Source: Megalonaias nervosa
Taxonomy: Eukaryota > Mollusca > Bivalvia > Unionida > Unionidae
NCBI GenBank assembly: GCA_016617855.1
Contig: JAECUM010009273.1
Coordinates: forward strand, 1-64,000
Reading direction: 5' to 3'
Length of the DNA stretch: 64,000 bases
Part shown: positions 11,230 to 22,374 of the stretch, in pieces
Layout of the letters: each line of letters opens with the position of its first letter
Position numbering within the stretch: position 1 is the stretch's first letter
Program-made: the position numbers and the translations under genes
Notes under the pieces: generated by a model
What the model was told of the DNA's origin: nothing
Seen by the model: only the letters and a program-made list of their open reading frames with translations
Databases searched by the model: none

Positions 11230-12275
11230 ATTTTGCAGTACTGACTGTATAAAATATATGAATATAATACAAATGTGAGACAGACAGTACTGACTATATT
11301 AAATATATGAATATAATATAATTGTGAGACAGACAGTACAGGCTGTATTAACTATATGAATATGATGTAATAGTGAGACACACAGTACAGTCTGTATTAA
11401 ATATATAAATATGGTTTAATTGTCAGATAGACTATATAGACTATATTAAATATATGAATATAATATAATTGTGAGACAGACAGTACAGGCTGTATTAACT
11501 ATATGAATATGATGTAATAGTGAGACACACAGTACAGTCTGTATTAAATATATAAATATGGTTTAATTGTCAGATAGACTGTATAGACTGTATTAAATAT
11601 ATGGGTATAATATAATTGAGAGACACAATACAGACTATATTATATACGAATATGGTGTAATTGTGAGACAGTACAAACTACACTAAATGTACGAATATGG
11701 CATAATAGTGAGACAGTAAAGACTGTTAGAAATATCAATATGATGTAATTATGAGAAGAACAATCTGACAATATTTAATATATCAATATGATGTAAATGT
11801 TGATAGTATTGACTATATTAGATATATGAATATAATATTATTGACAGATACAGTACAGACTGTACTAAATATATGAATATGGTGTAATATTGAGACAGTA
11901 CAAACTGCACTAAATATGTGAATATGATGTAATTGTGAGAGAGACTGTATCAAATGTATAAATATGATGTAATTGTGAGACAGACAGTATTAAATATATG
12001 AATATGATATAATTGTGAGACAGTGTATTGTATATATGAATATGATATAATTGTGAGACAGCATGCATTAAATATATGAATATGATATAATTTTGAGACA
12101 GACAGCACAGACTATTAAATATATGAATATGATGGAATTGTGAGACAGACTGTATTAAATATATGAATACGATGTAATTTTGAGACAAACATTAAATATA
12201 TGAATATGATGTAATTGTGAGACAGATTGTATTAAATATATGAATACAATATAATTGTGAGACAGAATGTATAAA
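11230..12275. repeat. Minisatellite, about 45-60-bp unit, about 20 copies
   Basis: Copies of ACAGTACAGACTGTATTAAA, TATATGAATATGATGTAATT and GTGAGACAG. A higher-order duplication is visible (11280-11400 recurs at about 11440-11560). Open frames here arise from the repeat. Confidence 0.93.
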
Positions 12276-12299
12276 AAAGGCTTTGGAAGCAGAAGATAT

Positions 12300-12450
12300 T
12301 TAAAAGGATATTTCCTTAATTTAGTGTACAGATAGGAATTTTGTTTCAGACAGTTCAGGTATTATTCCTATTTTCAGTGTACAGATAGGAATTTTGTTTC
12401 AAATAGGCCAGGTAATATTATTATTTTCAGCGTACAGATAGGAAAATAGT
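12300..12450. repeat. Three-copy tandem repeat, about 55 bp
   Basis: Core GTGTACAGATAGGAATTTTG followed by TTTCAGAC. Confidence 0.85.
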
Positions 12451-12589
12451 TTCAGACTGGGAAACACATTTGATTTGTGAGTAACCTGTCTTTATCCCCA
12501 GTCATATCTTTTGGAAATAAAACATGTAAAATTTGGATGCTGGATTTTGTTTTAATTCTCGAATGTGACATATGCTTAATTTAAATATA

Positions 12590-13090
12590 ACAAAACAGCA
12601 AAATCTATTGATAATGATTGTGTCATTGTTATGGGAGCTTTAAGACTGAGTCAGTCATTTACACTAATGTGATACATACCTCATGTAACAAAACAGCATA
12701 ATTGTTTGATGGTTGTATATGCATGTATTTTAAGTTAGCTGTAAGACTGCACTGGTCATCCACACAAATGCCACTAGTTCATGTAACAAATGGTGTATTG
12801 ATATGGGTTGTATATATGTCACAAGAGCAGTGAGACTGAGTCAGTCATTCACACTAAGGTCACATGTGTCTCATGTAACAAGACAGCAGAGTTTTTTGAG
12901 AATGAGTGTATTTATGTCACTAGAACTGTGAGACTGAGTCAGTTATTCGCACTGGGTAACATGTGTCTCATGTAACAAAACATCAGTTCATTGCTAATGA
13001 TTAGTATATATGTTAGGAGAGCTGTGAGAGGGAGATGGTCATTTACACTAATGTGATGTGTGTCTTGTGTAATAAAACAACATGGTTTAT
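12590..13090. repeat. Minisatellite, about 95-110-bp unit, 5-6 copies
   Basis: Copies share TCATGTAACAAAACAGCA, a TTGATAATGA-like middle and AGACTGAGTCAGTCATTCAC. Confidence 0.88.
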
Positions 13091-13257
13091 TGATGTTTGC
13101 ATAGACAGTCCTAGTTAAGGGAGCTGTAGGAACAAATGCAGTCAACCACCTGCTGAAATGACCAAATAATGATTTCTGATTGGTTGATAATTGGCATGTT
13201 ACTTATGATAAAAGCATAAATCACAATTTTGGGCAGCACTATTCCCTATACGTAAAA

Positions 13258-13660
13258 TGGACCTGTGATACTACTTCCTGTACTGACACCTGGTGATGCA
13301 GTTTGAGGCAGTGATTCCCATTCATACAACTACACCAGTCACCTGCGGCTCTAATCATGATAATTAATATCTGGACCTGTGATACTACTTCCCATATTGA
13401 CACCTGGTGAGGCATTTTGATGCAGTGATTCCCATTCATACAACCACACCTGTAGCACTAATCATGATCCTTAATACCTGGACCTGTGATAATACTTCCC
13501 ATATTGTCAACTGGTGAGGCAGTTTGAGGCAGTCACTGATTCCCATTCATACAACTAAACATGCAGCACTACTGCATACTTACAGCTGAACCTGTAGTTT
13601 GAAGCACTGCTCCTCATACTGACATCTAGTCCTCCAGTTGGAATCCATAATCTCCATACT
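13258..13660. repeat. Minisatellite, about 117-bp unit, 3-4 copies
   Basis: Shared GGACCTGTGATACTACTTCC, GACACCTGGTGA and CAGTGATTCCCATTCATAC blocks; the last copy is strongly diverged. Confidence 0.9.
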
Positions 13661-13994
13661 TACACCTAGTTCTAAAGACTTGTAATTAATTACTTGTACA
13701 CACACTTATACAAGCATAGAATCTTAAAACTAGAGTGGAAACAAATACCGAAATTTCCTAATTGAATAATAATTTAACACATCAGGATTTAATTCAGATG
13801 TTCATTAATTTTAATAAGGCTGTCAGATCCATCCATTTTTGTTTGCCTTGGTATTTAATGATTACCATCTTCCCACTAAGCTACACTGAAAACACTGGAG
13901 AAGGACTGTATAATGAAAGAATGGAGGTAACCCACAGTTACCTGTGTGTTTTCACTAATTCTGAAATATTCATTGGGAAGTAAAGTGATTGATA
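13661..13994. other. No gene recognised
   Basis: Unique stretch between arrays, with a 73-codon + open frame (13762-13983) of no recognisable family. Confidence 0.45.
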
Positions 13995-15045
13995 TTACAA
14001 CACTTGCTCTTTACATGCTACATTGATATTACAACATTTGTTCTGCACATGCTATATTGATATTATATCAACACTTGCTGTCTCCATGCTACATTGATAT
14101 TACAACACTAATTCTGTACATGCTACATTGTTATTACATGTACAACACTTGTTCAGTACATGCTGTATTGACATTACAACACTTGTTCTGTACATGCTCC
14201 ATTGATATTACAACACTTGTTCTGTACATGCTAGGGGCCCCAAGTGGCTGAGTGGTGTAAAGCACTCACATTTCCGGATCACAGCCATGTCACCTTTGTC
14301 TGCATGAGTTGAGTCTCAGGCTCGGCTAACATGGGTATATGAGAAAGCTTGCCAGTAGCTTCTCGTGGGTAGTGGTTCTTCCCAGAGTTTTCCAGGGTTC
14401 TTTGTCCACTAGTTATACTGGTCACCATGTATAGCCTATCTTGTGCTGAAAAATGCAGTTCAACCATACAACAACAACAACAACAACAACTGTACATGCT
14501 ACATTTATATTACAATAGTTGTTCTGTATATGATATATTGACATTGCAACACTTGTTCTGTATGCTACATTGATATTATGACATTTGTTCTGTACATGCT
14601 ACATTGATGTTGCAAAACTTGTTCTGTACATGATACAATGATATTGCAACACTTGTTCTGTACATGCATGCCATATTGACATTACAACACTTGTTCTGTA
14701 CATGCTACATTGATATTGCAATGCTAATTCTGTAAATGCTACATTGATATTACAATACTTGTTCTGTACATGCTACATTGATATTGCAATACTTGTTCTG
14801 TACATGCTACATTGATATTACAACACTTGTTCTGTACATGCTACATTGATATTACAACACTTGTTCTGTACATGCTACATTGATATTACAATACTTGTTC
14901 TGTACATGCTACATTGATATTACAACACTTGTTTTGTACATGCTACATTGATATTACAACACTTGTTCTGTAAATGCTACATTGATATTACAATACTTGT
15001 TCTGTACATGCTACATTGATATTACAACACTTGTTCTGTAAAGGA
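13995..15045. repeat. 34-bp minisatellite, more than 20 copies, split by a SINE
   Basis: Unit: CAACACTTGTTCTGTACATG + CTACATTGATATTA. Copies become more uniform toward the right end. A SINE (14234-14489) sits inside the array and its target-site duplication is part of the unit. Confidence 0.95.
14234..14489 (+). mobile_element. tRNA-derived SINE (family A) with (CAA)n tail
   Basis: The head GGGGCCCCAAGTGGCTGAGTGG contains an A-box-like sequence, the B-box position reads GAGTTGAGTCTC (diverged), the body contains GTATATGAGAAAGCTTGCCA and CATGTATAGCCTATC, and the tail is (CAA)n. CTGTACATGCTA occurs at 14222-14233 and 14490-14501, a perfect 12-bp flanking duplication, although the same word is also part of the host array. 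Confidence 0.9.
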
Positions 15046-15169
15046 TCTTTATCAGCTTGCGATATTAAACATTATCATTTCTTGAGTGACTCTCTAGAAT
15101 TGTTAACACATAATTATCATATGAGTCAGAGTGCAATTATTTTATGAGTCAGAGTTGAAATTTAAGATG
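15046..15169. other. Spacer between arrays
   Basis: Unique AT-rich sequence with nothing recognisable. Confidence 0.5.
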
Positions 15170-16885
15170 ATTTAGCAGGCTTTAGGTTGTTCCATGACTG
15201 ACTGAAACTCATCATTGCACTGTTTGAAGTTGTTACCTCACTGACTGAAATTCATCATTGCACTGTTTGAAGTTGTTCCCTCACTGACTAAATTCATGAT
15301 TGTGTTGTTTGAAGTTGTTCCATCACTGACACATTCATTGTTGCTTTGTTTGAAGTTGTTCCCTCACTGACTAAATTCATCAGTGTATGTTTTGAAGTTG
15401 CTTCTTCACTGACAAAATTCATTATTGTATTGTTTAAGGTTGTTCCATCACTGACTGAATTCACTGCATTATTTGAAGTTGTTCCCTCACTGACAAATTC
15501 ATTGTTGCATTATTTGAAGTAGTCCCCTAACTTACTGAATTAATCATTGCTTTGTTTGACTTTGTTCTCTCACTGACTAAATTCATAATTGCACTGTTTG
15601 AAGTTGTTCACTCACTGACAAATTCATTGTTGCCTTGTTTGAAGTTGTTCCCTCACTGACTAAATTCAGCAGTGTATGTTTTGAAGTTGTTTCTTCACTG
15701 ACAAAATTCATTGTTGTATTGTTTAAGGTTGTTCCATCACTGACTGAATTCAGGGCATTATTTGAAGTTGTTCCATCACTGACAAATTCATTGTTGCATT
15801 ATTTGAAGTAGTCCCCTAACTTACTGAATTAATCATTGTTTTGTTTGACTTTGTTCCCTCACTGACTAAATTCATAATTGCACTGTTTGAAGTTGTTCAC
15901 TTACTGACAAATTCATCAGTGTATTTTTTGAAGTTGTTCCCTCAGTGACAAATTCATTGTTGCATTGTTTAAGGTTGTTTCATCACTGACTGAATTCATT
16001 GTTGCATTGTTTGAAGTAGTTCCCTAACTTACTGAATTAATCATTGCTTTGTTTAACTTTGTTCCCTCACTGACTAAATTCATAATTGCATTGTTTGAAG
16101 TTGTTACCTGACTGACTAAATTCATCATTTTACTGTTTGAAGTTGTTCCCTCACTGACTAAATTCATCAGTGCCCTGACTAAACTCATCACGGTATTGTT
16201 TGAAGTTGTTATTTCACTGACCAAATAGATCTGTGCATTGTTTGAAGTTATTCCCTCACTAAATTGATCACTGAACTGCTTGAAGTTGTTCTCGCACTGA
16301 CTAAATTGATCTGTGCATTGTTGGAAGTTATTCCCTCACTGAATAAATAGATCAGTGCATTGTTTGAAGTTGTTTTCTGACTAAATTGATCTGTGTATTG
16401 TTTGAAGTTGTTTTTCTCACTGACTAAATTGATCTGTATATTGTTGGATGTTATTCCCTCACTGACTAAATAGATCTGTGCATTGTTTGAAGTTGTTTCC
16501 TGACTAAATTGATCTGTGCATTGTTCGAATTTGTTTTCTCACTGACTAAATTGGTATGTGTATTGTTTGAAGTTGTTTTCTGACTAAATTGATCTGTGCA
16601 TTCTTTGAAGTTGTTTTCTGACTAAATTGATCTGTGCATTCTTTGAAGTTGTTTTCTGACTAAATTGATCTGTGCATTCTTTGAAGTTGTTTTCTGACTA
16701 AATTGATCTGTGTATTGTTTGAAGTTGTTTTCTGACTAAATTGATCTGTGCACTGTTTGGAGTTTTTTTCTCACTAAGTTGATCTGTGCATTGTTTGAAG
16801 TTGTTTTCTCACTGACTAAATTGATCTGTGCATTGTTTGAAGTTGTTCTTTCACTGCCTAAATAGATCTGTGCATTGTTTATATC
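15170..16885. repeat. Minisatellite, about 33-45-bp unit, roughly 40 copies
   Basis: Core TTTGAAGTTGTTCCCTCACT + GACTAAATTCATCATTGCATTG. A left part (TTCAT type) shows a higher-order repeat near 15400/15660; a right part (TTGATCTGTGCATT type, short units) is more uniform at 16560-16740. Confidence 0.95.
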
Positions 16886-17109
16886 TTGCCATCTAAAAGT
16901 TATGCTGACTTGCAGAGGGTGAATTTGAGTTCAAAAAATTGACTTGAGGAAAAGTTAAACTTAAAAAATGCAGAGCTTGGTTTAGATATGCAGTTTGTAA
17001 ATTTTTATGTGTGATTGATCTTAATTAGTACATATTTACAGTTTTCACAAAATTGCACTTTGTATGATAGGAAGCAACCCATCTGAGCCTATAGACTAAT
17101 AATAACATT

Positions 17110-17350
17110 CTCTGTTTACATTTTTTTTTGAAAGATTTATTGATGGTGAATCTGCATTTTTGAAATTTCAGTAGTTCTTGATTTTCTGTATCATTGTTAC
17201 CTCAGAGAGAACATCAATATTCCATACGTGGCAGGATATATGCATTGTAGAATATCTTTCTCTGTTCTTGTGAGAGATAATATTTTATTCTGTGGAAGAG
17301 ATAACACAGTGGCTTTATTTTTTTAATGACCTTATCAACATGCATGCAGT
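17110..17350 (-). pseudogene. Non-LTR retrotransposon (CR1/L2-like) RT C-terminal fragment
   Basis: The minus frame reads HVDKVIKKIKPL, then YLSQEQRKIFYNAYILPRME, then (after a stop) CSLWGNNDTENQELLK, matching the thumb/connection region that follows the YADD box in CR1/L2/Jockey-type reverse transcriptases. Stops and a frameshift show it is dead. It lies downstream, in minus orientation, of the RT core at 19650-20520 and is probably the same element, separated by minisatellite DNA. Confidence 0.7.
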
Positions 17351-17812
17351 GGAATGAAGTTAAACATAAGACATACATGCATACTGTCTCTAATTGAATG
17401 CTGAATGAAGTACTTGAAAACCAGTGAGCTGACACTAATGCTAATGGTTGATGCAAAGAAGGCATTAATAGTTTGGACAAGTACAATGAGGGATGAACAG
17501 TTTGGACAAGTACAATGTGGGATTAATACTTTGGACAAGTAATATGTATTATCACAGATAAGTGTGTTTAATCGTCATTTATGTCGGATAATGTATACTG
17601 AATTCAACCCATATGCACACATACTTGGGACTCCAGAGTACAAACCAATAGAGTTTACTCTGTCCCATATTTGATAATATAAGTAGATGATTCAAAACAC
17701 GTGAGTACAAGATATATGTTTAGCTAACACAGTAGAGTGGTCACAACACAGTACTTTGATTTCAGTAACTTGTAACATGCAAGTGTTCTTAGGATCTGTA
17801 GAATGCAAAGTT
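17351..17812. other. No gene recognised
   Basis: Short repeats of TTTGGACAAGTACAATG at about 17470-17540; otherwise unique. Confidence 0.5.
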
Positions 17813-18136
17813 AATCAGTCTTTGCCTGTCAACATGTTTACAAGGGTAGGTGTGACTATAGGAAGAGTGTTTGGATATCAGTCTTTGCCTGACAACATGT
17901 TTACAAGGGTAGTTGTGACTATAGGAAGAGTGTTTGGATATCAGTCTTTGCCTGTCAACATGTTTACAAGGGTAGGTGTGACTATAGGAAGAGTGTTTGG
18001 ATATCAGTCTTTGCCTGTCAACATGTTTACAAGTGTAGGTGTGACTATCGGAAGAGTGTTTGGATATCAGTCTTTGCCTGACAACATGTTTACAAGGGTA
18101 GGTGTGACTATAGGAAGAGTGTTTGGATATCAGTCA
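17813..18136. repeat. 63-bp minisatellite, 5 copies, open in one frame
   Basis: Unit begins CAGTCTTTGCCTG(T/A)CAAC and ends AGAGTGTTTGGATAT. Because 63 is a multiple of three, a 142-codon frame (17756-18184) stays open with a 21-residue repeat (SLPVNMFTRVGVTIGR...). Nearly all differences between copies change the amino acid, so the frame shows no sign of protein selection. Confidence 0.95.
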
Positions 18137-18417
18137 TTCATGGTATCTAGTGTGGAGTTGTATGTTACATTTAACCAGTCATAATTGGTATTTATAACAC
18201 AAAGTCTGAGTGTATTTATAAGTATTTTTAATGATGTGTATGGTCTATTTTTTAATAATTAGATGATAGTCTGGTGGTCTAGATTTATTGGTAGGCTACC
18301 ATGAAAAGAACCTGGTTGATTTAGCCATCAGAGCTTGAGCTTTGAATAAAAAAAACTAAAGCCTAGAACCTACCAGTCTGTCTCAGATTTAAGTGTAACA
18401 AATGACTTGCTTGTGCT
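18137..18417. other. Spacer, nothing recognised
   Basis: Unique AT-rich sequence between two arrays. Confidence 0.5.
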
Positions 18418-19105
18418 TACTCAGCAGGGTCATATCTTGCATATGCTTTATTCAGCACAATCATGTCTTGCATATGCTTTATTCAGCACAATCATGTCTT
18501 GCATATGCTTAATTCAGCAAAATCATGTCTTGCATATGCTTTATTCAGCACAATCATGTCTTGCATATGCTTTATTCAGCACAATCATGTCTTGCATATG
18601 CTTTATTCAGCACAATCATGTCTTGCATATGCTTTATTTAGCACAATCATGTCTTGCATATGCTTAATTCAGCACAATCATGTCTTGCATATGCTTTATT
18701 CAGCACAGTCATGTCTTACATATGCTTTATTTAGCATAACCATGCCTTGAATAAGCTTTATTGAGCACGATGTCTTGCATGTGCTTTATTCAGCATTATC
18801 ATGCCTTGCATATGCTTTATTCAGCACCATGTCTTGCATATGCTTTATTCAGCACCATCATGTCTTGCATATGCATTTTTCATCACCACCATGCCTTGCA
18901 TATGCTTTTTTCAGTTCTATCGTGTCTTGCATATGCTTTATTCAGCACCAGCTTGCCTTGCATATGCTTTATTCAGTCAGTCATGTCTTCCATATGCTTT
19001 ATTCAGTCAGTCATGTCTTCCATATGCTTTATTCAGTATAGTCCTGTCTTGCATATGCTTTATTCAGCACCATCATGTCTTGTTTATGTTTTATTTAGCA
19101 CAATC
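18418..19105. repeat. 32-bp minisatellite, about 21 copies
   Basis: Unit TTCAGCACAATCATGTCTTG + CATATGCTTTAT. Left copies are nearly identical; right copies vary in length. All frames stay open, giving Cys-Ile/Leu-rich artefact translations. Confidence 0.96.
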
Positions 19106-19279
19106 ATACTAGGAAGTACATGAACCTTAAAACTGATTCTTGCTGACCATTCCTGCTTTTTGTTGCCAACACTACCAGCGTAAAACAAATAAAATAATTC
19201 CCTAAATAGATTTGTACATCTAACTGCACTGGTACTGCCCAGTAGTTGAAGTGCCTAGTACCTTTTATATACTAATCAT

Positions 19280-19322
<43 letters not shown>

Positions 19323-19640
19323 CACTGCAATAGGAAACACACCTTTTTTGCCCCTATAAATCCAGTGAAGCTGTTGCTTATAAGTCCAGTCCAGCTGTTG
19401 CTTATATAAGTTCAGTCCAGCTGTTGCTTTAAATCCAGTGAAGCTGTTGCTTATTAGTTTGGTTCAGCTGTTAATTTTAAGTTAAGTCCAGCTGTTGCTT
19501 AAGTCCAGCCGCAAACTGCATAGATCAATAGTGTACTGGTAGATCAGGTCTATATTGTACTGGTATATCAGGATCTATAGTGTACTGGTAGATCAGGGAT
19601 TATGTTGCTTGTTCTATGCTTATTCCTAACAAACTGAAGG
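19106..19640. repeat. (TA)n microsatellite and short tandem repeats
   Basis: (TA)n at 19283-19318. Short diverged copies of AAGTCCAGTCCAGCTGTTGC at 19356-19512. Three copies of a 27-bp unit with GTGTACTGGTAGATCAGG at 19527-19600. Confidence 0.85.
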
Positions 19641-19649
19641 CAGACCTGG

Positions 19650-20520
19650 GTCTATTCAGTTTGCAGTTGTATCAGAATTTGAAAAGAGAAACAGTACTGT
19701 TTGGAATAAAATATTTTACTCTTCTTATTAAAACTTGTAAACTTAAATGATCTCAACAAGAATGCCAAGAATTCTGTCCTTGAGAAACACTCAGTTTTCA
19801 TTATTATAAAAAGGCTCAAGTCATCTGTCTTTAATTTTGCTCTTTTTGGATGCATTGTTATGAATGAAATGTTTGCTTTTTCTCTTTTTAAACAAGCCTG
19901 TCACCTTGGACTACATTTGAAATGTGTGTAATGCCATTTTAATATTATTTTCTAAATCATTTAACAGCTTATCAGAGAAAATAGTATCATCAGCATATAA
20001 ATCAGTTGATGACTGTATATTTCCAATCTGTAGGGTAAGATGTTTATGAAAATAACAAAGGTGGTCCGAGTATAAATCCTTGTGGGCACTACGTTTTTCT
20101 CTTGTATTTTTAGATGCATATCCATTTATAGTCACTTTTTAAAATGGGTCCTTCGAGTATGAAGCAAACAATTAATGATCTGTGTTAATAAATTGGTACA
20201 TTTTTAGTTTTTCTAGATCTGAAAATCAACCATAATGTTCCCAACTAAATAAAGTTCACAGCTGAGTGTCAGCCATTTATATTTGTGATGTTTTGCATGA
20301 ACATTTTTGCCTAAATCCAGATTGTCATGGAGAAGTTTGTGGTCATTGAGATAAGTCATAAATGATTCCTACACATGCTTTACAATTAATTTTGAAAGAG
20401 CTGGATGGAAGGTTAGTAATTGGCTGAAAATTGTTTAAATCAATTTTTTCTTCTGTCTTGTGGAGTGGAGTTATTTTTGCAGGAAAATTTACCAGTTCTC
20501 AGACTATGGTTAATTACATG
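19650..20520 (-). pseudogene. Decayed non-LTR retrotransposon RT core (CR1/L2-like)
   Basis: Reading the minus strand from about 20520 downward through shifting frames gives the reverse-transcriptase order: DLNNF-PITNLPSS (finger motif, NYRPIS position), SGFRQKCSCKTS (QSGFR..HS position), VTINGYASK, CPQGFILGPPLLF (PQGSILGP box), then SSTDLYADDTIFSDKLLNDLE with the catalytic YADD intact, and further KRAKLKTDDLSLFYNNEN. Several stops and frameshifts make it inactive. The remaining C-terminal part is found again at 17110-17350. Only CR1/L2/Jockey-type membership can be suggested by eye. Confidence 0.75.
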
Positions 20521-20790
20521 ATTGTATGGATGCAGTTTTCCATAAATGGGAAATTTACCTGTCTTCAGACTACATGTATGGATGAAGTTTTCCATAAATG
20601 GGAAATTTACCTGTCTTCGGGCTACATATATGGATGCAGTTTTCCATAAATGGGAAATTTACCAGTCTTCAGACTACATGTGTGGATGCAGCTTTCCATA
20701 AATGGGAAATTTACCTGTCTTCGGACTACATGTATGGATGCAGTTTTCCATAAATGGGAAATTTACCAGTCTTCAGACTGGCTGTACACG
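20486..20790. repeat. 58-bp minisatellite, 5 copies
   Basis: Unit contains TTCCATAAATGGGAAATTTA + CC(A/T)GTCTTC(A/G)GACTACATG. It starts at the edge of the LINE remnant and probably arose from it. Confidence 0.93.
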
Positions 20791-20814
20791 TACAGATTTT
20801 TTTCCATACTCTAA

Positions 20815-20970
20815 CAATAGATGTCATTAAACTACATTTATGATACAATGATTTTTCTATACAAATAGATGGCATTAAACTACTCATATGATACAGTGAA
20901 TTTTCTATGAAATAGATGTCATCAAACTTTACATATGATGCAATGATTGTTTTTGTACAATAAATGGCAT
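20815..20970. repeat. Three-copy tandem repeat, about 60 bp
   Basis: Core AATAGATGTCATTAAACTAC followed by ATATGATACAATGATTTTTC. Confidence 0.85.
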
Positions 20971-21374
20971 TTCTTTATAACACTGCACTTTGAAGTTTGT
21001 AGTACATGAGGAACTGAGCAGAAAAGAAAATGCCGTACAACATTTTGCATGTTATATGTGACAGATTCTTTATTAAATATGTGTACATTCATATTTAAAA
21101 AGAAACGAATGATCTACTCTTCCAGTTGTCACAGATAAACACTGACATTGTCACCTGAAGGGGTTGTTAAACCCTTATGAGAAATAAGTCTTCTTTTTAC
21201 TACTATCCCCTACCCCCTTTCTTTCAGTGGACTTTCACTCAGGGATACTTATGCCGCAAATGCATTACAGAGTTCCAAGAAAAAAAAATTGAAAAGTGTC
21301 ACTGAAAAATGCAGTTTTGGTATGTATGAACTTTGGTCATCTTCTACGTATTATAGTGGAGGAGCCCTAAATCC
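20971..21374. other. No gene recognised
   Basis: Unique sequence; a short imperfect palindrome (AAGGGGTTGTTAAACCCTT) lies at about 21157-21176. Confidence 0.5.
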
Positions 21375-21800
21375 TATCCAGCTTGCAGATTGCTATCACA
21401 TAGGAAACCAATGTTACAAGTGAATTTCCACTTGTAGAATGCTTTCACCTAGGAAACCAATATCACCTAGGACAGTGTTTCCCAAACTTTTAACATTCGC
21501 ATACCCATTGTTTGGGACATTTGTCTTATCAGCGTACCCCTTCTCTTGTGCCATAGTGTTTTTTAGTGCAAATTTTAGTGATTTAGTTTCTGCTGCATAC
21601 CCCCTGAAACCCTTATGCATACCACCAGTGGTACGAGAAACACACTTTGGGAAACAATGACCAAGGAAACCAGTGTACCATGTTTCAGGTGAGTTTCCAC
21701 ATGCAGATTGCTACCATCTAGGAAACCGGTGTACCAAGTTTCAGGTGAATTTTCACTTGCGTATTGTTATCCACTAGGAAATCAATATACAGAGTTTCAG
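21375..21800. repeat. Minisatellite, about 55-bp unit, hosting a MITE
   Basis: Copies share TTTCAGGTGAGTTTCCACTT and GCTATCACCTAGGAAACCA; interrupted at 21473-21659 by the hAT-type MITE. Confidence 0.85.
21473..21659. mobile_element. hAT-type MITE with TIRs and 8-bp target duplication
   Basis: The left end CAGTGTTTCCCAAACTTTT and the reverse complement of the right end (CATTGTTTCCCAAAGTGTG) form terminal inverted repeats typical of hAT non-autonomous elements. The flanks ACCTAGGA (21465-21472) and ACCAAGGA (21660-21667) form an 8-bp duplication with one mismatch, as expected for hAT. The interior has further TACCCC-type sub-repeats and no coding capacity. Confidence 0.85.
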
Positions 21801-21934
21801 GTGGATTTAGTAACCAGTAGTTAAAGAGGAGAAATAGTTATGAACAGATGGATGAACAGACAAAGCAGATCAGAGTATTCTGACACTTTCTGAGAATCAT
21901 TTGAATTTTGAAAATCAGTGTGTAAAGAATACTG

Positions 21935-22170
21935 CAACTAATTTACTGTAGCAACTATTTTACTCAAGCAACCTTTTCCATTCACATGTTGTCCCTGAAT
22001 GACAGAAAATGAACTACTTTACTCAGCAAACTTTTCAATTCACAGCTTGTCTCTTGAATGACAGAAAATGAACAACTTTGCTCAGCAAACTTTTCATTTC
22101 ACAGGTTGTCTCTTGAATGACAGAAAATGAACTACTTTACTCAGCAAACCTTTTTATTCACAGGTTGTCC
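21935..22170. repeat. 60-bp minisatellite, 4 copies
   Basis: Unit: ACTACTTTACTCAGCAAACT + TTTCAATTCACAGGTTGTCTC + TTGAATGACAGAAAATGA. The last copy runs into the candidate exon at 22182. Confidence 0.92.
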
Positions 22171-22181
22171 CTGAATGACAG

Positions 22182-22280
22182 GAAATGATGGTGTAATCAT
22201 CTTGGAAGAATGTGACCAATATGAGATCATCACAGCTACATCCAAACCTAATCCAAATCGTTGTGAACAAATTGAATCAG
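22182..22280 (+). CDS. Candidate exon upstream of the myosin III gene (coding or 5' UTR), unidentified
   Basis: A non-repetitive 99-bp island between a minisatellite and an (AC)n run. It follows AATGACAG and ends at a very good donor (GAATCAG|GTAAGAA). One frame (entered in phase 1) is open throughout and includes VIILEECDQYEIIT and NPNRCEQIES; it also leaves in phase 1. The candidate exon at 31136-31231 has matching phases and the myosin exon's acceptor at 33499 continues the same phase, so the three could be spliced together. The acceptor is weak and I recognise no protein family. A 5' UTR exon with a chance open frame is an equal alternative. Confidence 0.3.
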
Positions 22281-22298
22281 GTAAGAATAAAATTAAAA

Positions 22299-22325
22299 AC
22301 ACACACACACACACACACACACACA
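22299..22325. repeat. (AC)n microsatellite
   Basis: Thirteen AC dinucleotides just downstream of a strong splice-donor-like site. Confidence 0.95.
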
Positions 22326-22374
22326 ATTATCATTCTGCACTGATTTAGTATAACTGTAGCCATTTTCATCCAGT

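Noticed and set aside
13995..15045. Possible CRISPR-like array of 34-bp repeats
   Set aside because: Head-to-tail repeats without unique spacers in animal DNA, no cas-like gene; same for all other arrays here.
15170..16885. Centromeric satellite
   Set aside because: Unit is short and variable, the array under 2 kb, and many unrelated arrays of the same kind surround it, so it is an ordinary minisatellite.
18407..19123. Cys/Leu-rich open frames (SCICFIQHNHVLHMLY)
   Set aside because: Products of the 32-bp array in all three + frames; no biological frame can be preferred.
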